Positions 8,287 through 17,059 of a stretch of 64,000 bases of DNA are shown one piece after another. The stretch comes from Hymenobacter taeanensis (GTDB lineage: Bacteria; Bacteroidota; Bacteroidia; Cytophagales; Hymenobacteraceae): the NCBI RefSeq assembly GCF_013137895.1, contig NZ_CP053538.1, positions 3,069,001 through 3,133,000 on the forward strand, given 5' to 3'. Position 1 is the stretch's first letter. Each line of letters opens with the position of its first letter. The notes under the pieces are model-generated. The model did no database searches and had not been told where the DNA came from. It worked only from the letters and a program-made list of their open reading frames with translations. The position numbers and the translations under genes are program-made.

Positions 8287-11118
8287 ATGTGGTTCTTTAT
8301 CCTCGTACTGCTAGCTACTGGGCTGGGCATCTATTTCCTAAGCAACACGCCTGATAAGAAGCTTGAAAAGGCTGGAGCCGCCATTGGCGCCGGCAATTAC
8401 CAGCGGGCTCAGGAGTTGCTGACTGCCCTTTTGGAAAAGCGTCACGCCGGGGCTCCATCTGTACAGGCCCGGCTACACTTAACCAAAGCACAACGGGCAC
8501 TTCAGAAGTCGGAGTACCAACCCGCGTTGGCTGAGCTAGACTATCTGTATGGGGTGCGCAGCCGCCACGCATTTGCTGATCATCACAAGCTCACAGCGGT
8601 AGAGCAAGAATCCGCCGATATACTGCTGCGTTGCACAGAAGGATTGGTGGCTCCGCTGCAAAAAGCTGGTAGTTGGTCCGCCGCACTTCAACTCTTCGAG
8701 CAGGCCCTTGGCCGCACGGAAAAGGTGCATGCTCTTAGCACAGGCGCGCCGGTTACCAAATTCCGTAGCGGTGCCGTGGCATGCCACCAACGTTTACTTA
8801 CCGCTGGGGTTCAGGTTAATGTAAACCAGGGAGCTGTTTTGCTGGCGCAAAAACAATACGATGCGGCTGAGCTGCAGTTCAACACGGCACTTCAACAGCT
8901 GCAGGGGCCTTTCACCGGACTAAAAGAGCAGGCAGCCGTTTTGGTTCGTGCCACGGTGATTAGTCAGCTTACCGATTTAAAACAAGCGCGGTGTGTCGCG
9001 GAAGCCATGCGCTTGGTTGTCCTGGCTCAAGCCGTGTCTGGAGCTGGACGCAAATCATCTATACAGGAGCAAACCTCGGCGCTGACTCAACTGCAACAAG
9101 CTACCAGTATGCTGGAGCAGGCCAGTGCGCTTAAGGCCAAACTGCCCGAGGCCGCAGCAGCACTGCCAAGTCAAATTTCGCTGTTTACCGGTCGGCTTAA
9201 GCGTAATCGAGGCGAGCAGTACGAGGCGCAGGCGAATTGGAAGGCCGCTTGTCAAGACTACGAGGCTGCGCAGGCTATTCATCAACAGCGGGGCGAGCTA
9301 CAAACTGTGGCTACGCTTCAGCTGCGGCGCAGCATCATAGCTCTGAAATCCGGAGTTGGTACTGTCATCACGGACGCTGCAACCCTTGACCGGGCTGAAC
9401 CGGCAGTACGCGTAGACTTAGCTTACCGTGCTGCTTTAGCTTACCTAAGAGCCGGAAGGGTAGAAACCGCTGAACTATTCCTGCCTCACTTAGCTGGACA
9501 AATTTCGGAAGCTTCAGCTTTGGCTGCAGCTATTACCCAAGCTCAACTTGATGCCTTGGCCAAAGAAGTGGAAGTAGCTATTGCCACTGCTCAGCACGAT
9601 CAAGCCACCTTCGTCCAACTACAAGAGGTGTATCAGGCTATTCCTGGATTAGCTAAGCGCACTTCTGCTACCGATGTGCAATTAGGCCGGCAAGTCGCTG
9701 CTCTGGAGCCTTACGTTTTGTCACGGTTGCTCACCGTTGGCTTAACACAGCAGCAATTGTTGCCCCTGCTTGATGTGCTTACGGCTAAGTCGGGGTTTTT
9801 GACATCGCCCGAAACGCTTAAAAATGTTGGTATTGTTTGCCTTCGAATCATCCTGGCCGGTGGCCTCACCACCAGCAATTATCAGCGTATCTTGTCTCTC
9901 TGGCTGACGGCTCTCTATTCCAACACAGTGCTGGTCGCTTCACTAGAAAGCACCAGCTGGGATGATGAACTGGCCTTTACATTAGAAGATTCACTAGGCG
10001 TCTGCACGTTACCCGACTTACCGGATAACGTCAACCACGACCCTGCTGATGACCAAAACATATCTTTGGGCGACACTCAACGCGAGCTGATGCGGGTAGT
10101 AGAAGCTGCCCTAGGCGAAATCGATCCACCCCAGCTACAGGCACAGGCGGCAGAGTTTTACAGCAATGAGCGAAATGCGCTAGTCAACTTGATAGCGGAG
10201 TTCGACCGCATGGGGGGAATTACGACTAAAGTGCTGGCAGTTACCACTCCGTTTGCAGCTCAAACTTATGGGGCCAATCGCACAATCGTCCTAAAGCTGA
10301 CAGCCCAGTACCTCCGCGAACAGGAGGAAAAACTGCTGGACTGTGCCTTGCCCTATCACGGCAAGCTGGCCAACCCACAACTCCTTTCTTACCAAGAAGC
10401 ATTGACTGCAGAAAAGCAGATTATGGCCTGTTTTGCTGAGCCCCGTACCACCAGCCTGCGCCAGCTTCCCAAATTACTGCCCAAGCAAGCAGCGTTGTTC
10501 AATGCGTATCCTAAGCTGCGAAACCGACTCATTAATCAACTCACTACCCAGGTTCGTGCGGCAAACGAGGAGGAAGTAGAGGGAAGCTTAGCCGACACGT
10601 TTCAGGTTTTGATCGAAGCTTTCCCGAATACAGAGACATTCAAAGTACTCGGCGCCAATCATCTTTGCGACTGGTGTATCGGTGCGCTCAACGAGGAGCA
10701 GATGACCGAGACTGCCGGGTTAGAGCACCTGCTCCGGGCCTGGTCATGGCGTCCCGATGACGACCGTGTCGCGGCTAATCTGGTCATTGTCTTCGGAATC
10801 ATATGTAGGTCTGCCATCACAGATAACAACGGTATTATGCAGGAACTGCCAGCGTTGCAGAAGGCCTACAAGCAAATATCATCAGCTCAGAATCGCACTA
10901 TTCGACAAGTAGTTGCAGAACACCTAGTGCCCGTATATCAGAAGTATAGAGCTATGTTATCCTCCTCTAAGATCGACCCTGATGCACTTATGCTAGCAGC
11001 AACAAAGCCAAGTCTTTCTGGGCAGTTCTCAGCAAAAGGCATTTCAATGGGAATGAAACTCATTCTTATGCGGGACTTAGCTAAGCTCGCTACCACACAA
11101 CCAGTAAGCGCGTTATGA
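8287..11118 (+). CDS. Large membrane-anchored helical-repeat (TPR-like) protein
   Basis: A 943-residue protein. Residues 2-20 form an N-terminal membrane helix (FFILVLLATGLGIYFL), followed by Lys-rich sequence, which by the positive-inside rule favours a cytoplasmic body. The rest is almost all alpha-helical, with clear TPR-like pairs at the start (AGNYQRAQELLTALL; EYQPALAELDYLYG; QKQYDAAELQFNTAL) and weaker repeats later. No enzymatic motif is visible. It sits 12 bases after the LysM gene and overlaps the J-like gene by 4 bases, so translation is coupled. By eye its second half is richer in A and T than the BREX genes. It could be a scaffold or substrate receptor for the adjacent Hsp70; that is inference. 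Confidence 0.72.
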   Translation: MWFFILVLLATGLGIYFLSNTPDKKLEKAGAAIGAGNYQRAQELLTALLEKRHAGAPSVQARLHLTKAQRALQKSEYQPALAELDYLYGVRSRHAFADHHKLTAVEQESADILLRCTEGLVAPLQKAGSWSAALQLFEQALGRTEKVHALSTGAPVTKFRSGAVACHQRLLTAGVQVNVNQGAVLLAQKQYDAAELQFNTALQQLQGPFTGLKEQAAVLVRATVISQLTDLKQARCVAEAMRLVVLAQAVSGAGRKSSIQEQTSALTQLQQATSMLEQASALKAKLPEAAAALPSQISLFTGRLKRNRGEQYEAQANWKAACQDYEAAQAIHQQRGELQTVATLQLRRSIIALKSGVGTVITDAATLDRAEPAVRVDLAYRAALAYLRAGRVETAELFLPHLAGQISEASALAAAITQAQLDALAKEVEVAIATAQHDQATFVQLQEVYQAIPGLAKRTSATDVQLGRQVAALEPYVLSRLLTVGLTQQQLLPLLDVLTAKSGFLTSPETLKNVGIVCLRIILAGGLTTSNYQRILSLWLTALYSNTVLVASLESTSWDDELAFTLEDSLGVCTLPDLPDNVNHDPADDQNISLGDTQRELMRVVEAALGEIDPPQLQAQAAEFYSNERNALVNLIAEFDRMGGITTKVLAVTTPFAAQTYGANRTIVLKLTAQYLREQEEKLLDCALPYHGKLANPQLLSYQEALTAEKQIMACFAEPRTTSLRQLPKLLPKQAALFNAYPKLRNRLINQLTTQVRAANEEEVEGSLADTFQVLIEAFPNTETFKVLGANHLCDWCIGALNEEQMTETAGLEHLLRAWSWRPDDDRVAANLVIVFGIICRSAITDNNGIMQELPALQKAYKQISSAQNRTIRQVVAEHLVPVYQKYRAMLSSSKIDPDALMLAATKPSLSGQFSAKGISMGMKLILMRDLAKLATTQPVSAL

Positions 11119-11399
11119 AGAACCCTTACGAAGTATTAGGTCTCACTCAAGAAGCTTCCAATGAAGAAATCAATCTTGGGTTCAAAGAAGCTGTGAAGCA
11201 AAACATAAAATCCCGGCTGCACACGCAGGCAGAGCTAATGACCGCCCGTCAGCAGTTGCTAAGCCCAGCTCGCCGGTTGGCAGCCGACTTTTTGTACCCG
11301 GTCCGTCCCAAAGCCAAACGCCCACGCAAGTTGACTTGGCCCACTCTGGCCGAAGTCAACCTTGACTTATTCAACAGTGATGCCCATGATTCCCTCTAA
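11115..11399 (+). CDS. J-domain-like protein lacking the HPD motif
   Basis: A 94-residue protein whose first 65 residues look like a J-domain: NPYEVLGLTQEASNEEINLG matches helix I and the start of helix II, and LLSPARRLAADFLYP matches the end. The HPD tripeptide that stimulates Hsp70 ATPase is not present between helices II and III (the loop reads NIKSRLHTQ). J-like proteins without HPD usually do not activate Hsp70 and may dock or inhibit instead. It overlaps the preceding gene by 4 bases (ATGA) and its 3' end overlaps the start of the GrpE-like gene. The remaining 30 residues are unassigned. The family call rests on pattern and on its neighbours, so it needs a profile comparison. Confidence 0.55.
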   Translation: MKNPYEVLGLTQEASNEEINLGFKEAVKQNIKSRLHTQAELMTARQQLLSPARRLAADFLYPVRPKAKRPRKLTWPTLAEVNLDLFNSDAHDSL

Positions 11400-11973
11400 T
11401 TCCCAAGCCTCCTCACAGGTAAGGGATAAACCCATGGCTAGGTCTCGTTACAAAGCTGCATTTGGTGCATGGTGGAAGTCCTTTACAGGACGTTTCACGT
11501 CAGATCAAGCATGGTCGGTAGATGATTCAATAAACAGTGCTACTGCTGAGTTTGAGCAATACGTGGGGGAGAAGCTTACCCTTATCCACGAATTAAAAAA
11601 GCAGTTAGCTGCCAAAGAACAGGAAAAACAGGATCAGCTTCGTGAATTCCTGTTAGGGCAAATTGAGTTGCTAGATGCCATGGAGCAGAAGGAAGCCAGT
11701 CTGCGTGAGCGTTACGAGGGAGATGCTGATGCTCTCAAACTCATTACCAACCATACTTCGCTGCAGAAAAGGCTGTGGCGCCAGTTGGAACGCTATGGAG
11801 TAAAACGTATCGATTTTCCTGGAGGAAAGCTGTTGGTAGGCTTATCCAAAGTAGTAGATACTATGCCTGATTCTGGCAAACCCAATGAATCAATTATCAG
11901 CATTGTCAGCCAAGGTTATGTTCGTGGCAGCACAGTGCTGCGCGAAGCGGAATTGATTGTGGTAAAAAATTAG
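11380..11973 (+). CDS. GrpE-like nucleotide exchange factor
   Basis: A 197-residue protein with a helical, charged central part (residues about 40-120, including a Lys/Glu/Gln-rich segment) and a short beta-type C-terminus. The end VSQGYVRGSTVLREAELIVV matches the GrpE pattern in which a glycine-tyrosine turn and a Leu-Arg-x-Ala-x-Val strand contact Hsp70. GrpE proteins are dimers that release ADP from Hsp70. ATG 11380 overlaps the previous stop region by 20 bases; ATG 11434 (MARSRYKAAFG) is another possible start. It is the last gene of the chaperone operon, followed by 234 bases without a gene. Assignment is moderate because the N-terminal half is divergent. Confidence 0.62.
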   Translation: MPMIPSNSQASSQVRDKPMARSRYKAAFGAWWKSFTGRFTSDQAWSVDDSINSATAEFEQYVGEKLTLIHELKKQLAAKEQEKQDQLREFLLGQIELLDAMEQKEASLRERYEGDADALKLITNHTSLQKRLWRQLERYGVKRIDFPGGKLLVGLSKVVDTMPDSGKPNESIISIVSQGYVRGSTVLREAELIVVKN

Positions 11974-12207
11974 TGCTTGTTCGCCTGTGGGACTGCTTTT
12001 CTCACTACAGCAGATTTAAGAACCGTGTAGCTACTACCGTCTGGCGTCCATACGCGGGTGATAATGGTGGTACTGTGTACCTGTAGTCTTTCCGGCTATA
12101 CTTCACAGCTGCAATACACGGCGAATCGGCACCATCGATATGTCTGCTAAGTCAAGCACTATTTACCACGGCATGAATACCTTTCCTCTTTTTTCGATAA
12201 CTCACAA

Positions 12208-13830
12208 ATGAATCGAACACTTTTACGCTCTGCTGTTTCTTTTACCCTCGCCGTCTCAGCCGTAAGCTGTACTTCTACTGGTAGTAACAGTAGCAACTCG
12301 GCCGACCAATACGACCTGCTGCCCTATCAGATGGCTGACCGCTGGGGTTACCTAAACCAGCAGGGCAAAGCCGCTATCAACCCCCAATTTGCCGAAGCTG
12401 ACTTGTTCCATGATGGGCTGGCCCGGGTTGAAAACACTGCCCATAAAGTAGGCTACATTAACCCGAAGGGGACATTCATCATTGCCCCGGCGTATGAGGC
12501 GGGTCTGGCTTTTTCCGAGGGTCTGGCTTGCGTAGTGCCCGCTAGCGGCCAAATCACCTATGTTGATACCAAAGGAGCTGTGAAGTTCACCCTTGCCAAC
12601 GCCCAGGAAGCACGCAGTTTTCACGAGGGCCTGGCGGCAGTGCGCATAGGCGAGAAGTGGGGGTATGTCAATCCCGAAGGCCGCCTGGTGATTACTCCTA
12701 CGTACAGCAAGGCATCTTCCTTCGTGCAGGGCCAGGCCCGCGTGGAGCAGCAGCGCGGCCCGTTCGAGTCGAAAGCTGGGTTTATCAACAAGCAAAACCA
12801 GATAGTTATTCCCCTAGAGTACGCCGATGTCAGTTACTTCAGCCAGAATCGAGCCGTGGTAAAAGTTCAGGAGAAGTACGGTTACTTGGACGATAAAGGC
12901 ACGTACGTCATCAACCCACAGTTCGACCAAGCCGGTATGTTCTCGCAAGGATTAGCGCCAGTCCGTCTGGGCAATAACTGGGGATTTATTGATGAGAGCG
13001 GCAAAATTGCCATCAATCCGAGCTACGCGGGGGTACTACCTTTTTCTGCCAACGGGCTGGCTCTGGCCGGCGACAACGCCACCCGCCAAATAGGGTATCT
13101 GGACCGGGAGGGCAAATGGGCTATAAACGCCCAATTCGAGGAGGCCACTCCCTTCTACGCCGATATTGCCTTTGCTAAAGTAGGCAGTAAATGGGGTGTG
13201 ATTGATAAGCAGGGCAAGTTCCTGGAAAACCCCACCTATGATGACGTCTATCAGCCCAAGCTCAACGGCTCGGCCTTGGTAGAGGAGGACGGTAGTGTCA
13301 CCGCTCTAACCCGCGACGTGACAGATTCCGAGGAAATGGCCGTCACCTCCGAGGCTGCTTCTGCGAATTCATATACACCTGTTGCTGGTATGGAAGATGT
13401 AGGAGCTGAAGGAGAGGCGAAGGCCGACGCTATGGAAGCGGCCAGCGACGCCGCCAGCTCATCGGCATTGCCTACCGAAGAACAAGTTCGGGAAGGGGCC
13501 CCGGCCTACTTAACTGGTACGTGGCGCGGCAAACTCGACGACAAGCCCTTCACGCTGCACATTGATAAAGTAGCCGGCGACCAGGTATCCGGCTGGAATC
13601 AGGTAGGCAGCAACAAGCGCCCGGTGTCCGGTACATTTTGGGCCTGGGTGGAAGGCGACGGCTGTGGCTATGGCCTCAAGCTCAATGAGCCCGGCGACGA
13701 CAAATGGGACGGCAAATTTGAGCTGCAGGTCACGTCTAAAGAGGGCGGGGCTCTCAATATCAACCACGCCTACGGTACCTGGACTGCCAACAACGGCAAA
13801 TCCGAGAAATCAGTCAGCCTCGATAAATAG
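12208..13830 (+). CDS. WG-repeat lipoprotein
   Basis: A 540-residue protein with a lipoprotein signal peptide (lipobox around VSAVSC, Cys21). Residues about 35-365 contain at least eight WG-type repeats, recognisable as WGYLNQQGK, VGYINPKG, WGYVNPEGR, YGYLDDKG, WGFIDESGK and WGVIDKQGK, each followed by a xINPxYxxAxxF-like strand. WG repeats form beta-propeller-like or solenoid surfaces of unknown function. A low-complexity Ala/Glu linker (about 370-430) leads to a C-terminal domain beginning LTGTWRGKLDDKP that looks like a small beta-barrel. It starts 234 bases after the chaperone operon, and ends 16 bases before another lipoprotein with which it may be co-transcribed. Likely outer-membrane-anchored; the job is unknown. 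Confidence 0.85.
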   Translation: MNRTLLRSAVSFTLAVSAVSCTSTGSNSSNSADQYDLLPYQMADRWGYLNQQGKAAINPQFAEADLFHDGLARVENTAHKVGYINPKGTFIIAPAYEAGLAFSEGLACVVPASGQITYVDTKGAVKFTLANAQEARSFHEGLAAVRIGEKWGYVNPEGRLVITPTYSKASSFVQGQARVEQQRGPFESKAGFINKQNQIVIPLEYADVSYFSQNRAVVKVQEKYGYLDDKGTYVINPQFDQAGMFSQGLAPVRLGNNWGFIDESGKIAINPSYAGVLPFSANGLALAGDNATRQIGYLDREGKWAINAQFEEATPFYADIAFAKVGSKWGVIDKQGKFLENPTYDDVYQPKLNGSALVEEDGSVTALTRDVTDSEEMAVTSEAASANSYTPVAGMEDVGAEGEAKADAMEAASDAASSSALPTEEQVREGAPAYLTGTWRGKLDDKPFTLHIDKVAGDQVSGWNQVGSNKRPVSGTFWAWVEGDGCGYGLKLNEPGDDKWDGKFELQVTSKEGGALNINHAYGTWTANNGKSEKSVSLDK

Positions 13831-13846
13831 CAGCTTCTCATACAAT

Positions 13847-14965
13847 ATGTATTCTCGTTTTTTACCCGCGCTTACTGCGGTGGGCGCCTTGCTTGCCTCC
13901 TGCCAAACCCAGTCCGATAACGCCGTTACCGCCACCAACGCCCCATCCGCAGCGGCAGCGGCAGCGCCCGCGCCAGCTCCTGAGCCGGCCCGCCTGGCTA
14001 CGTTCCATAAGCGTTACCTGGGCACCATCGGCAAGTCGCCCGTTGTCCTTACCCTGCGCAAAGACAGCAGCGGAGCCCTCTACGGCAGCTATTATTACCA
14101 GCGTACCCGCCTGCCCCTGAGCCTGACGGGCCGGTTGCGGGGCGCGGAGGCTGAGGTAGATGAGCAGGATGAGAACGGCAAGATTACCGGCCGCCTAAAA
14201 GGCCAGCTCACGGCCGCCGGCTGGATGGGCACCTGGACCAACCCGCGCACCGGCGCACCATTGCCCTTCCAGCTCCGCGAAAACTACGACGGCTCCGCCG
14301 CCCTGAGCTACGGCGAAAAACAGGAACGAGACTGCGCTGTACGATTTGAAAACCGGCCCGACGATATGGACAACTGCTCTTCAATTTCGGTCAGCATCCC
14401 CCTCGTTGAGGGCCATGATAAGCTTAATCAACAAGTGCGGCAAGTAATCATGGACGATGGGAGCGGTAATACCGACTACCTGAAAATGGACTTGGCGGCC
14501 TGGATGAAAAAGCAAGTCGCCGACGGCCCGATTCAATCCGATATCAGTGTAACGGAGGTAAACAACGAATACCATTTGCTGTCTTTGCAAATAGACGACA
14601 ACACCGACAGCGGCGGTGCCCATCCCAATCACTCTACTCACTACATCAACTACGACCTACGGCAGGACCGGCCCATCCAGCTCAAAGACCTGCTCGTTGC
14701 GGGCTACGAGCAGCGGCTCCACCAATTGGGGCGTCGTTTGTTTTATGAGCAAAACGCAGAGAATACCATGCTCAACGACGCCGACGAGTTTCAGATGAAT
14801 GGGAATTTTCTCATCACCCCCAAGGGCCTTCTGTTTCATTTCAACCCCTATGAAGCTGCTGCCTACGCCGGCGGCGACCCTACAGTGTTTATCTCGTATC
14901 AGCAGTTGGGTACGTTGCTGAAACAGAACAACCCTGCTCGCTCCTTCATGGATGGCAAACTCTAG
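13847..14965 (+). CDS. DUF3298-like lipoprotein
   Basis: A 372-residue protein with a lipoprotein signal (MYSRFLPALTAVGALLASC). The mature N-terminus is an Ala/Pro-rich linker, then a beta-rich domain (RYLGTIGKSPVVLTL) similar in style to the C-terminal domain of the preceding WG protein. The last 180 residues match the DUF3298/RsiV-type pattern: YHLLSLQIDDNTDSGGAHPN, later PIQLKDLL, and GLLFHFNPYEAAAYAGG. RsiV-type domains bind lysozyme in Firmicutes, while many Bacteroidota copies are uncharacterised. ATG 13847 is chosen because it gives the signal peptide; an upstream in-frame start would lie inside the preceding gene. A strong terminator follows 22 bases after the stop. Confidence 0.72.
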   Translation: MYSRFLPALTAVGALLASCQTQSDNAVTATNAPSAAAAAAPAPAPEPARLATFHKRYLGTIGKSPVVLTLRKDSSGALYGSYYYQRTRLPLSLTGRLRGAEAEVDEQDENGKITGRLKGQLTAAGWMGTWTNPRTGAPLPFQLRENYDGSAALSYGEKQERDCAVRFENRPDDMDNCSSISVSIPLVEGHDKLNQQVRQVIMDDGSGNTDYLKMDLAAWMKKQVADGPIQSDISVTEVNNEYHLLSLQIDDNTDSGGAHPNHSTHYINYDLRQDRPIQLKDLLVAGYEQRLHQLGRRLFYEQNAENTMLNDADEFQMNGNFLITPKGLLFHFNPYEAAAYAGGDPTVFISYQQLGTLLKQNNPARSFMDGKL

Positions 14966-14987
14966 GAAGTGAAAGTTTTATAACAAG

Positions 14988-15015
14988 GGCCAGCTTCTCA
15001 GGGTAGAAGCTGGCC
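14988..15015 (+). terminator. Hairpin after the lipoprotein pair
   Basis: An 11-base perfect inverted repeat (GGCCAGCTTCT and its complement) with a 6-base loop, followed by a T-rich stretch. It ends the 12208-14965 unit and separates it from the AbiE-type pair. Confidence 0.8.
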
Positions 15016-15041
15016 ACTTTTGTTTCTTGCTTTTGAGTGCT

Positions 15042-15077
15042 TTGTTCATTATTTTAGCTTGTTCATTATTAGTGAAC
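15042..15077 (+). promoter_or_regulatory. Operator-like repeats upstream of the AbiE-type pair
   Basis: TTGTTCATTATT occurs twice as a direct repeat (15042-15053 and 15059-15070, 17 bases apart), and the second copy forms an inverted repeat GTTCA-N7-TGAAC (15061-15077). This lies 12 bases before the ATG of the antitoxin gene. AbiEi-type antitoxins are known to repress their own promoter by binding inverted repeats, so this is a likely autoregulatory operator. Confidence 0.6.
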
Positions 15078-15088
15078 ATCATATAAAA

Positions 15089-16138
15089 ATGAACGCAGAA
15101 GTAGAGCAAGAGATACTGACCTTAGCTTGCCAGGCATTCGAGACGAGCACCCAGCTTAACGCGCATCCGGTACCGTTGCCCGAAAAGCACTTGGCACTAA
15201 CAGCTGGGAGCCACTATCAGGCCGACGGATGCCTTCGTATCGGTCCGCAAGGGCATCTGTTCCTGGCCGAAGCCAAGCAGCGAATACAATCCGGCACGAT
15301 AGGGCATCTGCGCTCCATCAACGACCAGGCAGGGGAGCCAGTCGTGCTTGTAGTGCCGTACGTGAGTAGCCAGCAGGGGGAGAAACTGCGCCAGCACGAT
15401 ATTCAGTACCTCGACACTGCCGGTAACGCCTACTTGTACACGGCTGATAAGAGCTTCTTTGTTCTAGTGAGTGGGCAGCGGCAGCCCCTGGCCGATCCGC
15501 CTACCCAGCACCGTGCCTTCCAGCCGGCAGGGGTGCAACTGCTCTACCATCTGCTCAGCACCCCCGCGTTGCTGCAAGCCAGCTACCGCGTCATGGCCGA
15601 GCAGGCCCAAGTGGCGCTGGGCTCCGTGAGTATCCTGCTGCGGAGCCTGCAACAGCTAGGGTTGTTGCGCGAGGAAGCGGGCCGCCGCCGGTGGACCGAC
15701 CCGGCCCAGGTGCTCCGCCGCTGGGTCGATGCCTACGGCGAAGTAGTTCGCCCCCGGCTGGCCGCCCAGCGCTACCGCTGGCTCGACCCGGGCGTGGCCC
15801 GGCAAGGCTGGCAGGACCTGCCGCTGGGGCCCGACATGCTCTGGGGCGGAGAGCCGGCGGCCCACCTGCTGCTCGATGGGTATCTGCTGCCCGAATACTT
15901 CACCCTCTATACCACCGCTTCCCGGGCCGCCATCATGCAGCAGCTGCGGCTGGTGCCCGATGCCCACGGCCCGGTGGAGGTGCTTCGTCCCATGGATACC
16001 ATTTTCCACCCGGAACGGCCACAGCCTCAGGCAGTACATCCGCTGCTGGCCTACGCCGACCTGATCATCACCACCGACCCGCGCAACCGGGAGGTAGCCC
16101 AACGCCTGCATGAGCACTATTTACCCTATCTCGCCTGA
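15089..16138 (+). CDS. AbiEi-family antitoxin-like transcriptional regulator
   Basis: A 349-residue protein. The first 140 residues resemble the nuclease-fold-like segment of Bacteroidota AbiEi-type proteins (VVLVVPYVSS, then YLDTAGNAYLY). Residues about 165-220 look like a winged helix (LLYHLLSTPALL, VALGSVSILLRSLQQLGLLR), and a C-terminal domain follows. The AbiEi protein is the antitoxin and autorepressor of type IV toxin-antitoxin systems that give abortive infection. ATG 15089 follows the operator-like repeats; an in-frame TTG at 15020 would lie upstream of them and is rejected. Its end overlaps the partner gene by 29 bases, typical of coupled toxin-antitoxin pairs. The family call depends strongly on the partner. 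Confidence 0.7.
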   Translation: MNAEVEQEILTLACQAFETSTQLNAHPVPLPEKHLALTAGSHYQADGCLRIGPQGHLFLAEAKQRIQSGTIGHLRSINDQAGEPVVLVVPYVSSQQGEKLRQHDIQYLDTAGNAYLYTADKSFFVLVSGQRQPLADPPTQHRAFQPAGVQLLYHLLSTPALLQASYRVMAEQAQVALGSVSILLRSLQQLGLLREEAGRRRWTDPAQVLRRWVDAYGEVVRPRLAAQRYRWLDPGVARQGWQDLPLGPDMLWGGEPAAHLLLDGYLLPEYFTLYTTASRAAIMQQLRLVPDAHGPVEVLRPMDTIFHPERPQPQAVHPLLAYADLIITTDPRNREVAQRLHEHYLPYLA

Positions 16139-16997
16139 GAGCCTGCAGCCCGCGGGCCTGAGCGAGGCAATGGCCGCCCTGCAGCGCGGCTTCGGGCAGT
16201 TCGGCGTTGATTTCTACCTAGTAGGGGCGGTGGCCCGCGACATCTGGCTGAGCCAGATCTACCACGAGCCGGCCCGGCGCATGACCAAAGACCTGGACCT
16301 GGCCGTGTTCATCAACAATACGAGCCAATACGAGGCCCTGCAGGCCTGGCTAATGGAGCACGAGGGCTTCATTCGGGCTCCGAGCAGTGCTTTCTGCCTG
16401 CTGTATCCCGCTTCAGTCGGCAACGTGACAGTAGACCTGATGCCCTTCGGCGCCATTGCTGACGAAGCCGGCGACGTGTATTTTTCGGGGCGGGGCATGG
16501 AGCACATTTCCACCGTTGGCTTCTCGGAGGTGCTGGCCGAGGCCGCCACGGTAGCCACCCCGGCCGGCGAGCAGTGGCGGGTAGTAACGCTACCCGGCAT
16601 CGTCGTGCTGAAGCTGGTGGCCTGGCAGGACCGTCCCGAGCTGCGCGGCAAGGACGCCGTGGATGTCTGGAACCTGCTGGAGGCATATTTCCATCTGATA
16701 ACCGACGAGATATACACGCACCACCTGGACTTGTTCTCGGAGGACGCCGCCGCCGATAGCACCCATCTGATGCTGCTGGTCGGCGCCCGGGTGTTAGGCC
16801 GACAAGTCCAGGAGCTGATTGCCGGCCGCCCGGTGCAAACGCGCCTGCTGACGCTCCTGGCCGACCAGCTCGCCCTGGGAGAACGGAGCCCCTTAGCGCG
16901 GGTCATCAGCCGCAGCGGCCCGGAACTGGGCATCAGCTTGGCTACGCTGGCGGCCCTGCGGACGGGCATAGGAGAAACCTGGCCGCTTCCTGAATAA
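16110..16997 (+). CDS. AbiEii/AbiGii-type nucleotidyltransferase toxin
   Basis: A 295-residue nucleotidyltransferase-fold protein. The core motif is visible near residues 35-70: YLVGAVARDIW followed by MTKDLDLAVFI, which supplies the Gly-x-Val and Asp-x-Asp metal ligands. A third carboxylate strand is likely at VTVDLMPFG. AbiEii toxins transfer nucleotides, in characterised cases to tRNA acceptor ends, and are held in check by AbiEi without direct complex formation (type IV). The gene overlaps the antitoxin gene by 29 bases. The protein is about the usual family length with no break. Alternatives are a standalone MNT-like nucleotidyltransferase. Confidence 0.75.
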   Translation: MSTIYPISPESLQPAGLSEAMAALQRGFGQFGVDFYLVGAVARDIWLSQIYHEPARRMTKDLDLAVFINNTSQYEALQAWLMEHEGFIRAPSSAFCLLYPASVGNVTVDLMPFGAIADEAGDVYFSGRGMEHISTVGFSEVLAEAATVATPAGEQWRVVTLPGIVVLKLVAWQDRPELRGKDAVDVWNLLEAYFHLITDEIYTHHLDLFSEDAAADSTHLMLLVGARVLGRQVQELIAGRPVQTRLLTLLADQLALGERSPLARVISRSGPELGISLATLAALRTGIGETWPLPE

Positions 16998-17059
16998 CGT
17001 CTACAGAGAGACGCCTGAGTGCCGCCGAATGGACTAAGCCCTAGGAGGAGTTACAGTCT

